Below, piece after piece: positions 11,801 to 21,974 of a stretch of 64,000 bases of DNA. The position numbers were made by a program, and so were the translations under genes. The stretch's first letter is position 1. Each line of letters begins with the position of its first letter. Origin of the DNA: Allodiplogaster sudhausi (taxonomy: Eukaryota > Nematoda > Chromadorea > Rhabditida > Diplogasteridae); the NCBI GenBank assembly GCA_945643635.1, contig CALZFC010000035.1:1995501-2059500 (forward strand). Reading direction: 5' to 3'. The notes beneath the pieces are model-generated. The model searched no databases. It was not told the DNA's origin and saw nothing but the letters and a program-made list of their open reading frames with translations.

Positions 11801-14800
11801 AGAAACATTAAGATTGCACGAAAAGTTGGAAAATGCGGATCTGTTAGTTTTAACGCGACCGCCTTAGGAAAATCGATAGTGTCATTGGTAGGGACGCCCT
11901 ATCCAGATGTCATGGATGTATGTTGTAGAGAATTTTGTCGCGTACTGAATAGTACTATCCGCATTCTGTTCTCACTGAAACCATTGAAAATACAGTGATT
12001 CGAATAGTTTTAGGTCATTTTCTGACAATGGCTGAAAAATCGAAAAATGTTTTTTTTTCATGGAAGATGATAATTTTATGAAATTTTGATATGGAGCTTT
12101 TTTGAAAAGAAGCACGTGCTGAATCGAATGAAATGGTTCATTTTATGTTACAACAAGAATTTAACTCCTTTTCACGCATTCCTTGAATCCTACATATCCG
12201 AGGTACCCATATTTGAGCCTATTTTCCACCCCTTAGGGGTAGTGCACACGAAGCGAAAAGAATATATGTTATACAGTTTTTAATGCTCTACATTTTGAGA
12301 TATAACACCCACACACAAATGAGTATAAGGTACTTAACCGTCAAATCCAAATATTAAAAGTAATTTTTCGATGTGAAAAAAATTGTTGACTGAAAGACGT
12401 CTGGGCTGATTTTGTTCAGAATCCAACGTTGATTCCGTTAAAAAAAATAAAATTGGCAAATATTGATATTAAAGAAAGTTATGGGGACTTCAACTTTTTC
12501 CATACATTTGCATGCCCAGACAAGGAAAATTTTTTTTTAACAAAATTGACCTTCTAATTTTCTTCATAGTGCGCATGGGTACTCCAAATTAAATTTTGGA
12601 TAACCAAATCAGAAATTTTTGCCCCGGGGCAGGCTCCCACTGAGGACTGCTTGATCCTAACAGAGAGGCTCTCTTAATGTCTCAGTTTTGTAAACTACAT
12701 ATGTAAGTATATGTTTAAATTTCTTGTATTTCTCTGCTATCAATTACATATTTTCGCCTCGTTCCGGTGCAGTAAATATGTATATTAGGTTCTTGACTAC
12801 CCAAATTACGCTTTAGACGGAGCAGCTATCAATTACTCGAACTTCATTCGAAAGGACACGGCAATTTTCGAGTTATCTTGTCGCATTAACCCTTATTCCG
12901 AGGGATCATGGTTGGATGCAAAAGCACGCAAGTGTTTCGACTTCATTCGGAACTGTCCAGGTAAGGCGTTTTCTCTCTGCGAAGCCATTCAGTTCATTAA
13001 GCACGAATTTCATTGCGCTGATCGTTAATTTATAAGGATTTATTAACATTCTTCTAATTTTTATTTACTTTTAATAAAGACAAAGTAAGATTATCAGAGT
13101 ATTTATTCATTAACATTTTTAAAATCACACTTCCTATTACGGTTTTTTCCTTACTCCGAACAGATGACATTCATCTTTCCACGAATCTATGAAGCGTCAA
13201 TGTCCGCCGACCGAATTGACGCAGCCACAAGTGCAGTTGACGAGTTTTCTGACTACTTTAACGCGAGCATTAGCATCAGCAAGTTAGGTATGATTATGAC
13301 TAAAAAATAAATACATATATTTAAAAAAAAACATAAAATATGCACGTAGGCAGCTTCTGATTGTGAGATGTTTCTTTCTCTTAATGCTACAGAGTATTTA
13401 TTTCTTAAAAATCCGTAATCTTTCACACAGATCTTGTCGTCGTCAAGCTTCCTGCAGGCGGAATGGAGAATTCCGGCCTGATTACAGAGTCTTTTGAACT
13501 GCAGCGGAATGTCTGTCAGTCAATAGATGGGACACAAAATTAATTTGACTAATTAAATTAATTTTGTTTTCTAAATCGCATTCAGATAACGCCCAGGTGG
13601 CTGATCGACACGAAATTGTTCATCAGGTTTTATTTTTTTTTATGTTTTCTTTGTATCGTCAGAAAAGGGCTTCAAGAAAGAGTGCGAGGGCTGACTTTGA
13701 TCTACTTTAGTGGATTGGAAACAAGATGACGATCGAGACTTGGCGAGAATTGTGGATGCAAGAAGGGCTCACGACATTCATTACAGCACTCGATCAGTAC
13801 AACGACAGGGTTTTTATCTTTATCTTATTTTTATTATTGCTTTTTTTTTTCTTGCTTTCTATTTGTTCGAGATATTCGTGATTGATGACTCATAATATTT
13901 CTGTTCTACATCTTTGTAGGATGCGTGGTTCGCTGGCAACAAGGAGTTGTATCGCAAAGGCGCTCAGTTGGCGTGCCCTGACGGTGCAGAAGTTGAGGAA
14001 TGCTTTAATCGAGGGCGCCTGTTGTTCAGTTATACTTTGGTTAATTATCTGTTCAAGTTTTTTCTAACTTTATTCCAAGAAAAAAAAAAGAAGAAAAAAA
14101 TCTATTATCGCGTCATGCACTACAGGGTCCACAATTGTTTCGAATGATTCACGCGGTACTTGGCGGCACAGCCTTTCAAAATGCTATGGTGGTAAGGTTT
14201 TGTGCGCTCGATTCAGTATCACAGGAGACGACAAAATTGATACTAATTACTTTATTATTTAGAATCTAACTGCAAAGTATGATGGCCGTTCGATCACATG
14301 GAAAGACGGAATGCTTCCCGAGATTTGGGCATGCTTCTCTGAAGGAGAACAGCATCCACTCTTTAAGGAATATCTTCTGCAAGTTCCCGAGGTTTTGGTC
14401 GATTTTTGAAGCTTAGAACTGATTGTGAGTGCGAATAATATTTAGATGGTCGTACCCTTCCTTAGAATAGACGTCAACGAAACAGCGTGGATGATAGCCG
14501 AGCACACGGAATTTCCCTCGTTAGTTCACTTTAGTTCACTCCTGAAAATTCTCATTTTGTTCATAAAGGCCGGTGGAGATACCTCTATTCTACACCAACG
14601 GAACAGCCCATGCGATTTGGTGGATCAATACAGGTGCTTTTTAATGATTCTATTTATTAATTAACTTGAATCTTAGTTTTAGGGTTAGAACAAAGTGAAA
14701 AGTGCCTTTTGCAGGGCATCAAGTAAACATCCTCGAGGCATCAGAAAATCTGTCGTTCGACTTCAACTTCTTCGGCTACTATCGACTCTTCTACACGGAT

Positions 14801-14848
14801 GAGGCGTTTCAACGGAGTGGATGGAACCTACACAAATATGACGCTTAA
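8803..14848 (+). CDS. Secreted M1-family zinc aminopeptidase, 18 exons, no C-terminal domain
   Basis: This is a peptidase removing N-terminal residues, secreted or ectoplasmic, with a hydrophobic signal (MLLLSSAIAFLSIQHALAV) at the N-terminus. Exons: 8803-8985, 9038-9081, 9146-9248, 9324-9407, 9480-9562, 9659-9737, 9794-9871, 12817-12960, 13164-13287, 13431-13514, 13586-13626, 13711-13809, 13920-14039, 14126-14191, 14263-14391, 14446-about 14520, 14569-14633 and 14715-14848. Family landmarks are THFETVHARKVFPCVD, the exopeptidase motif as GGMENSG (usually GAMEN), and the zinc site HEIVH split by an intron from WIGNKMTIETWRELWMQEGL. This gives HExxH-18-E exactly. Phases agree at nearly all junctions; the exon 16/17 join is unresolved. 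The protein ends (TAA 14846-14848) just after the YYRLFYTDE segment, so the usual ERAP1_C-like domain is missing. Intron 7 carries a 2.8 kb foldback element. Confidence 0.85.
10071..11245. repeat. Left arm of the TTAA foldback palindrome
   Basis: This arm pairs with 11296-12475. Position x in one arm corresponds to about 22539-x in the other; for example 10256-10453 and 12086-12283 read as the same 65-codon open frame on opposite strands. The innermost paired segment is at about 11218-11245 and 11296-11323. Confidence 0.8.
11296..12475. repeat. Right arm of the TTAA foldback palindrome
   Basis: Inverted copy of 10071-11245 with only scattered differences. It contains a tRNA-like A box (TAGCCAATTGG, 11642-11652) and B box (GGTTCGAAGCC, 11681-11691); the left arm carries the same pair in reverse orientation. 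Confidence 0.8.
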
Positions 14849-16174
14849 CTTATAATGGCAAAGAGCTATGAAATTATTTGACTTGAATCACTAAAAAATG
14901 AAGTGAAGATGTGCGTTGAATACATTTTACCGCCAACACATTCGCCACCTAGCAGAACGTACACAATGTCAATTATTCTGGCAACTCAAAATAAGCATTT
15001 GACTCCATTAAGTGTCCCTGGCGGAAGTGTACAGTTTAATTTCTCTACCCGCCGACTGGCTACTGAAATTTGTGTTTACACAATTGGCTTGGGAACTAAC
15101 TGTTGAGAAAAACCGGCAAATGTTGCTCGGTTTGAGAAAAAAAAAGTTTGCAACATGGTTTCCAAGAGCAGCCATAGCGTTGCCCAGCAATTTTTTGGTT
15201 TCGAATACTCTACTTGGACAAATTTCGTCAAGGCGACCCAAACAACTCGCTCCGAAAAGTTTAAAAAAGGGTTTAGTAAAATTAAATTTTTTTTTTTAAT
15301 TTTATTAAAACTTTTTTAAACTGATATCAATTTTTTTCCGCTGATTGAATATGAATAGAGGCTGAAAATCGGACTCCGTTAAAGGGAGTTGTCTTAGTCT
15401 GGGCATATCAGCTAATAATGTACGTCCGTTTATGCGTCTCGCAGAAACAAATGACATTGGCAAACAAAACAACAGAAAAGGCACATATGAATGTATATGG
15501 ACGGTAAATAAAAAAGAGTTAGGAATGAATAAGGAAAATCTAGGCAATTTAAAATAAAGATAGAACATGTCTTGGCAGCAGTCAAAGAAATCCGTGCAAA
15601 TTGGGGAAGGAAAGCGAGACGTTAGGCGGCGGATAAAGGGAGAGCGAGAGAGAAAAAGTGAGAGAGATAGAGAGAGAGAGTGACAGAGAGATGGAGGGAG
15701 ACATGGGAGTGAGGGAGCGAGGGAGAGCGAGAGGGTGCTATAAGAAGGGCAGAGATACAGAAAGAGGGGTAGAAGAGCAAGAGAGGGAGGCCCTAAGAAA
15801 GGAAGGAGAGACAAGGAACGAGATTGACGAGATTGTGTGAGAAGTGGGGAGAGTTAAGGAAGGAAAGAGAAAAAGTGAGAGAAAGAGATTATATCAGAGA
15901 TCAATCGAGGCAAGATGAATAAAGAGTTATACGTGACCAAATTTTAGTGTGTTTTTTGTGAGTCTTTTGATGTGGTATGGGAAACGTCGCACAACTACGA
16001 GAGTACACTTTATGGTTAGAGAGAGGAAGAGAGAGGAAGAAAGAGGGAAAGAGGGAGAGAGAGGGGGAGAGGGAGAGGGAGAGGGAGAGAGGGAGGAGAG
16101 AGGAGAGGGAAAGAGGTAGATAGAGAGAGAGAAAATGAGAGAGAGAGAAAATGAGAGAGAGAGAGGAAGATGAC
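14849..16174. other. Intergenic, with an aminopeptidase-like remnant, a dispersed repeat and long GA tracts
   Basis: 15010-15290 is an imperfect open stretch (LLKFVFTQLAWE ... FATWFPRAAIAL) that partly resembles a stretch at 27030-27240. It could be a remnant of the missing C-terminal domain of the aminopeptidase, but this is uncertain. 15305-15480 matches the dispersed repeat also found at about 37440-37600, 29870-30010 (inverted) and 41260-41400 (inverted). 15600-15880 and 16015-16165 are GA-rich tracts. Confidence 0.45.
15600..16165. repeat. Long GA-rich tracts
   Basis: Nearly pure purine (GAGA, GGGA) tracts broken by a unique stretch at about 15890-16015. The tract directly abuts the last cathepsin exon. 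Confidence 0.85.
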
Positions 16175-16429
16175 TTAGACGATGACCGGGAAGACGGCCT
16201 CCTTGGCGATGCCGCATGCCTTTCCTTTGCCGCGCGCCATGCGAATGTAGCCCTGGAAGGAAAAATTAAGATTTTTGTTATATCTTCCATATTGGTGTTT
16301 TCTTACTTCTTTTCCTGTCTCTATTTCTCTTACTCTCTCTTTCTATTTCTCTCTCTCTCTCAATCTCTCTTTCTCTATCTCTCTCTCTTTTTTTTTAAAT
16401 TTGTCTGTCTTTCTCTAGTTACATACATA

Positions 16430-17091
16430 CAGTACCGGTCAAAATTCTATTAACTTTTGGTTTTTCGTGCATAATTTCATTCAAAGTTAATGAAAGTTGA
16501 TTAAATTTTCAGGGTTGCTTGTTTATGCTATCAGATTATTAGTACCAGAATATTGATTTCATAGATCGACTACAAGGCGAGAAAAAAATCAATAAGTCAA
16601 ATCACCCGAGGTGCACATTTAGGCGTGTTGAACAAAGTGGGTTGTTTCTTTGATATTCGGGTAGTTTTTATTTGATGCATGATTTCTCAGCATTCTAGAG
16701 CAGCTCTGCGATTTCGTTTTTGATCTAATCGCTATTTATTCAAAAGTTTTTACATGTTGCCTGCCCCCAGTTCAAGATACATGCACTCGGCCTGAGATGC
16801 AGACGGTTCAGGAGGATAAAATCGATCATTTACTAATATACCTATTTCAATAATTATTTTAATATATTTGCAGGTCATCACTGAACTAATTTAGATAGTT
16901 ATTTGAGCTGTTAAAATTAGGTGCTAACTATTTGTGCACACTCTGAACACTGCTGTCAACTTTGGTCCTCAGCCCAGACGCACTTATAGTGATGCTGTGC
17001 AGGGGTCCGTGTTCCAAAAGCGGTTTTGCCAATCCCAAATGATAGAACATAGGCTTTTATACCTTCGGAAGCCCTATTTCATCCCTGTCTT
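16430..17091. repeat. Left inverted arm of the Tc1-type element
   Basis: Pairs with 18655-19312; x corresponds to about 35742-x. Identity stays high to about 17091, where the left arm passes into sequence not found in the right arm. Confidence 0.8.
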
Positions 17092-17305
17092 CGAAATTAC
17101 AATGAAATGTTTTGCGGATCTTTCATAAGAGGAGACCTTTTGGGAAGCGCATTTTAGTAAAAACTGAACTAAGTTTCCAAACTTCACAAAATATGTATAA
17201 AGTGCTGACATAAACTGAAATGATAAAGTCATCGCGTCTGAAGTAGATCGGTTAGTGGTTTGGGCCAAGGCACTGTACGGAACTCAATCAAAAAGGATTA
17301 GGTCT

Positions 17306-17751
17306 CTAGGACCCCTGGGGGCCCAAGATATAGACCCTCCAAAAGTCAATATTTCGTCTGACGCTTTGGCCTTGTTGGGCTGCCGAGTTGGAGGGTGCCG
17401 GTGGCAGCTTTCCCATTTCCCAAAGAGATGCCGTAGGGAGAGACGTGAGAGCGGACGCCGTTCGTAATGGAGCAGCAAGGCTGGAGAGGAGCATGGAGTT
17501 ATCATGCTCGGCTATCTCCTTTCGCTGCCTTTGTCCACCGAGTCGACGATCTCTGCCCGTGTTTCCTTCTCCCGATTCCCGGCCGTACGACTTCGGACGC
17601 GACGCGTAGGAGATAAACTGTCCTGGGAGTGAGGGAAATGGCTGGGAGAGGAGATGTTAAGTATAGTGCCGGTGAATCAGTCGGGGCACTCCGCCAGCTT
17701 GGCCAGGCGACTGTTGTTCTCCTCGTCCATCGACTTGAGTAGTGTGCCTAC
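17306..17751 (-). other. Exon-like GC-rich cargo inside the Tc1-type element
   Basis: In an otherwise AT-rich element this block is GC-rich. On the minus strand 17677-17751 looks like a genuine terminal exon: a pyrimidine-rich acceptor ending CAG, then 24 codons starting VGTLLKSMDEENNSRLAKL and a TGA. A longer open frame (62 codons from 17494 down to 17306, Ser/Ala/Pro-rich) continues on the same strand. I do not recognise the source gene. Captured host exons are the simplest reading; chance is possible for the longer frame. Confidence 0.4.
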
Positions 17752-18167
17752 CTGACGATGTGGACAATGAGGGCAACAGATACTTTGATAGCGACGCAGG
17801 AAACGTCAAGGTCTGGGGAAAGAGAGAACAGGGTTCACTTTCCCATATCGATAGGGTGGGAAGTGATGGGAGCTGATCAGAGAGAGGAAATGAGTTGTGT
17901 TAAGAAAAGATCTCCTCTACTGAACTTATTTTATATACTTTTTGCACTAACTGGTAGAAGTTTTCCATGGGCGCGAGATACTGTTCAAAACCGAGAGAAC
18001 AAAAGTAAATAAAAACATATTTCACAATGTTTTCTTCAGCTTTCACCCAAGATTTTAATGGCACATCCACCATCTAATCTCACTGTTGTTTTATGTATGC
18101 CCCAAGCGCGGCAGATTGACCAAAAGTTAGAAAGAAAAATTCCCATTTTTCATATTGAAAGTTGAAG

Positions 18168-18280
18168 TTCCGAATTCCGAATTCCGAATTCCGACCTTTT
18201 TTCTCTTCCGAATTCCGATTTCCGAATTCCGTTATGAAAGTGGGCCTTCCGAATTCCGAATTCCGAATTCCGTTATGAAA
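18168..18280. repeat. GAATTCC-type palindromic microsatellite
   Basis: Runs of CCGAATTCCGAATT units at about 18172-18194, 18203-18230 and 18246-18273 are separated by short unique spacers, two of which share TTATGAAA. Confidence 0.75.
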
Positions 18281-18301
18281 ATTTTTATTCCGATACATCC
18301 C

Positions 18302-18775
18302 TGCTTTGGTCCTCAGCCGAGACGCACTTATAGTGATCGGTGTTCCAAAAGCGGTTTTGCCATAGGCTTTTATACCTTGGGAAGCCCTATTTCATCAATG
18401 TCTTCATGAACCCACAAGATACAGTAGATCGTTTGAATGTACCCGTGGCATAGTAGTACGGTGTTGTTGACAACTTGTGGTTCTAGATCAATCAGAACAC
18501 TAAATTATCTAATAGTTATTTAGACGCTTGCTGAACACTCGTCTGTACCGATTAATGTGATTTTTGATTCGATGTTAAGTCTTGTCTGTTAGGTCAACGT
18601 ACTACTCTATGGCACGGGTACATTCAAACGATCTACTGTATCTTGTGGGTTCATGAAGACAGGGATGAAATAGGGCTTCCGAAGGTATAAAAGCCTATGT
18701 TCTATCATTTGGGATTGGCAAAACCGCTTTTGGAACACGGACCCCTGCACAGCATCACTATAAGTGCGTCTGGGC
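18302..18775. repeat. Nested inner hairpin of the Tc1-type element
   Basis: 18302-18460 is repeated in inverted orientation at 18597-18775, with a loop of about 135 bp. It is also a direct partial copy of the left arm (about 16963-17091), with small deletions. The right half of the element is thus a hairpin within the larger hairpin. Confidence 0.7.
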
Positions 18776-19312
18776 TGAGGATAAAAGTTGACAGCAGTGT
18801 TCAGAGTGTGCACAAATAGTTAGCACCTAATTTTAACTGCTCAAATAATCATCTAAATTAGTTTTTTTTTGACCTGCAAATATATTAAAATAATTATTGA
18901 AATAGGTATATTAGTAAATGATCGATTTTATCCTCCTGAACCGTCTGCATCTCAGGCCGAGTGCATGGATCTTGAACTAGGGGCAGGCAACATGTAAAAA
19001 CTTTTGAATAAATAGTGATTAGATCAAAACGAAATCGCAGAGCTGCTCTAGAATACTGAAAAAATCATGCATCAAATAAAAACTACCCGAATATCAAAGA
19101 AACAACCCACTTTGTTCAACTAAATGTGCACCTCAGGTGATTTGACTTATTGATTTTTTTCTTGCCTTGTAGTCGATCTATGAAATCAATATTCTGCTAC
19201 TAACAATCTGACAGCATAAAGAAGGAACCCTGAAAATTTCATCAACTTTCATTAACTTTGAATGAAATTATGCACGAAAAACCAAAAGTTAATAGAATTT
19301 TGAGCGGTACTG
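18655..19312. repeat. Right inverted arm of the Tc1-type element
   Basis: Inverted partner of 16430-17091, ending in the 3' terminal inverted repeat next to TA. Confidence 0.8.
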
Positions 19313-21974
19313 TACATCACACATATACTACCTCTCTTTCATTTTATCCTTTCATCTTTCGACGTTTCCTCTTATTCCCACACTCTCTCACTGCTAATTC
19401 GCCCAGCTAGCTCAAATCTGAATTCCAGATGCCAAGTGCTGTGCAGCAAAAAATCAAAGAGATTGTAATGTGACCTATACGGTGAATGAGAAATGGAAGG
19501 AGTTACCTACTATAAGATGGGGAATAGAGAGAAGGAGACTGAAAATGTGTGAAAATATGAGAGTAAAGAAGTCATCGAGAGAATTGATTGCAGATATGAG
19601 GTATTGAATACTACGAATAAACTGAGGGAAGCAAGTGAAAGAGTGTGGAAGAGCGAGCGAGAGCAAGTGAGTGATAGAGAGAAAGTACTAGAGAGACAGA
19701 GCAAGGGAGAGAGAGAGTGAGAGAGAGAGAGAGACCAAGAGAGGTATGTATGATCATTAACCTTCTCTCCCCACTTGTCTCCCCAGCTGTTCTTGACGAG
19801 CCAGTAGTCGCCGTGCATGGGGTCGGTGCCGAAGCCGACCAGGAGCGCGCCGTGGTTCAGCGCTTGGCCGTCGCAGCGTTCGTTATAGTAGACACCTGGC
19901 GAGAGAGAGAGAGAGAGAACGAGAGAATGAGACAGCGAGAATTAGATGGAGAAAGAGCAATCATAGAGAGCGATGGAGATGGAAAGTCTGAGGAGGAAAG
20001 GCACGAACCATCGCTGTAGATGAAGAAGGATTTCGTCACGGTGTTAGCAACGGAAACGGGGCCAACCTGTATTATGTAATATTTATCGGGTATGGTAATA
20101 GGATTGATGCAAAAAGGCGCGAATATCAAAAATGAGTTTTTTTAAGCTTCTTTGAAATGGCTGCTGACCCGTGCGACTGCCTCTCGGAGAGCATCCTCAT
20201 TACCGGATGGGATGGCGACGAAGCCGCTGTCGTCCGAGACAACCTTATTCTTGGTCAGGCAGCAATTGGCGTCCTGTGGAGACACATTTGTGTGTGTGTG
20301 TTTGTGTGTTTATTTGTATTTGTCTCTTTGTGTTTGTGAGTGTTGTCTTGGCAGCTTGCCCAAAGATACTTATTCTTCTAGCCATGCCATCCACCCCTAA
20401 CCTTGCCCTCATACGCGTAGTCGCGCGACGCCTCGATGCCGCCTGCTTCCTTGACATAGTCGAACGCGCTGCTCATCAAACCGCCGCCGCAGCCCTGAAA
20501 AATTTTTTTTTTAAGTTTTGAAAAAAAAAAGATTCCTAATTTGTTGGGCGTTTAAACAATAAAGCCTAGATTAAAACAAATATATATATAAAATATATTT
20601 TTTTTGAAGAAGAGAAAAAAAGCATTGACTAACGTAATTGCCGAACTTGGCCGAGCAGTCGATCAGCTCCTACTCGGAGAACTCGAGGAGCGTCTCGTTC
20701 TTCTTCTTCTGCAGGTTGTAGTGGCTGGCGAGCGCGCCCGCTGCCGAGAAGGCCCAGGACGAGCCGCAGCTTCCCTGGCGGTGTATTATATGTCGGAATG
20801 ACGTAATTGTCGAGCTGCTTGAACTGCTTGGCGGCCGCGTGCTTCTCGGCGCTCGCCTTCGATCCGAGGTACCCGGTGAACTTGAGCACCTCGTTCGGAA
20901 GCTGTGCGGAAGGAAATGTATTTTAATGGGGGGGGGGGGTTTAAAGGAGATCATAAGGGAAAAAACTCCAACAACGATCAGCTGCCCGATAACTAAAAAG
21001 TGGTTGAAATAATATGAGAAAGATTTTAAGCGCATGGGTTATAATTTTATAAATCATCATTAGGTCAGAAATAGAATGTAAAGACCCAGAACTAAAAAAG
21101 CAAAAGATTGCAGAATATAAAAATGTTACACCAATGTTTAGAATAGCTTACTGGATATTTGCTATCAATTGCTTAATACTTGGATATCTTGGTGGTATGC
21201 CAGCAGTGGAACCATGTAAGCAATCCACAGAAATGGTGCTACTGCCTCTCGCCTCTCTCTCTCCACAAAAAATTGTGGTTTGAACTAAACGGGCCCATGA
21301 GCCAATGTGTTAAGCAAAACCCGGTCAATGTTGCCAATTGTTGTTTTTGAAAATGTCGGCCACGGTGAAGTTCTGCCATTTTGAAAATGGCGGGAAATAA
21401 AATGCTCGCGAATTCAAAGTATAGAATAATGAAAAAAACAAGACACTATTTATTCGTCTTAAATCTCCCTTTACAGAATACAAAACTCTGCCGTACGATT
21501 GCCATGAACTGGTTGGAGCCCATACGGAAGGACGCGTTAAATAGTATGTTGTTCTTCGACACGATGAGTTTTGCCGTCTTGCAGAAGGCATCTAAGCGGA
21601 GTGCATCCTCCTCGGCGTTGTTGATCATCAAGCCTGATAAATAGTCAGATAAGCATTCTCTCTAAAAAAAATATTAGTTAAAATAGTGTACATACATATA
21701 GTTAATAAATTAATTGTCGGCCAGTTAATTATATTATCTCATTCTGATGATGCGCCAAACACTCACCGAAGTAGGACTTGTACGCATCCCAGTTCATCGT
21801 GCAAGCCAGGATGAACTCGGGGACATCTTCGGTATGGTATACGAACCTTACCGAAGATGTGTCTACGGCGTAGCTGTGATGGTCCACTTTGTTCAGTGGC
21901 GCAGGAAAGGCCGAGGCTGCCGAGAAGGCGAGCACCAAAAGAGACAGAAGATGGAGTCTTTGGTGACGTTGCAT

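Larger units (their letters stand above)
9878..12673. mobile_element. TTAA-flanked giant foldback element inside an aminopeptidase intron
   Basis: The ends are the 13-bp inverted repeat GAGAGCCTCTCTG, flanked on both sides by TTAA (9874-9877 and 12674-12677), which is the target-site duplication of piggyBac-type elements. Inside, about 10071-11240 and 11300-12475 are near-identical inverted arms of about 1.17 kb separated by a loop of only about 50-60 bp. The sub-terminal ~200 bp on each side do not match each other. No transposase was seen; the mirrored ORFs in the arms are only the two readings of the palindrome. It is a non-autonomous element. The left TTAA starts two bases after the GT of the splice donor at 9872. 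Confidence 0.8.
16430..19312. mobile_element. TA-flanked Tc1/mariner-type foldback element in the last cathepsin intron
   Basis: The ends read CAGTACCGGTCAAAATTC on the left and, inverted, CAGTACCGCTCAAAATTC on the right, each next to TA (16428-16429 and 19313-19314). This is the end sequence and target choice of Tc1/mariner elements. Inverted arms of about 660 bp occupy about 16430-17091 and 18655-19312. No transposase frame was found, so it is non-autonomous. Between the arms lie a GC-rich exon-like block (17300-17760), GAATTCC repeats (18168-18280) and a second inner hairpin (18302-18460 with 18597-18775). Confidence 0.8.
16175..21974 (-). pseudogene. Cathepsin-L-like papain-family protease with Cys25-to-Ser change, stop codon and broken junction
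   Basis: Exons on the minus strand: 21767-21974, 21497-21633, about 20771-20901, 20634-about 20770, 20402-20494, 20169-20273, 20009-20066, 19762-19895 and 16175-16252. They encode a signal peptide (HLLSLLVLAFSAASA), an I29-type propeptide (WDAYKSYFG ... NQFMAI), and the mature domain. The His and Asn of the catalytic triad are kept ([19 protein letters not shown]), as is the oxyanion Gln, but the active-site motif reads QGSCGSSWAF: the catalytic Cys is Ser. GAG-TAG-GAG interrupts EFSE/ELIDC at about 20672. The propeptide/mature junction near 20770 has lost about 20-30 bases, including the expected DWR segment, and changes frame. Elsewhere the splice sites and phases agree. It is therefore a recently dead or non-proteolytic paralogue. 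A foldback transposon fills its last intron. Confidence 0.8.

Noticed and set aside
10256..12283. Identical 65-codon frames on opposite strands
   Set aside because: They are the same arm of a palindrome read twice; no homology or coding bias.
15305..16290. Long open frames over GA/TC tracts (up to 169 codons)
   Set aside because: They are Ser/Leu or Arg/Glu repeats produced by dinucleotide composition and occur on both strands; no splice or family support.
16430..19312. Autonomous Tc1 transposase
   Set aside because: No DDE/D-type or helix-turn-helix frame could be found between the arms.
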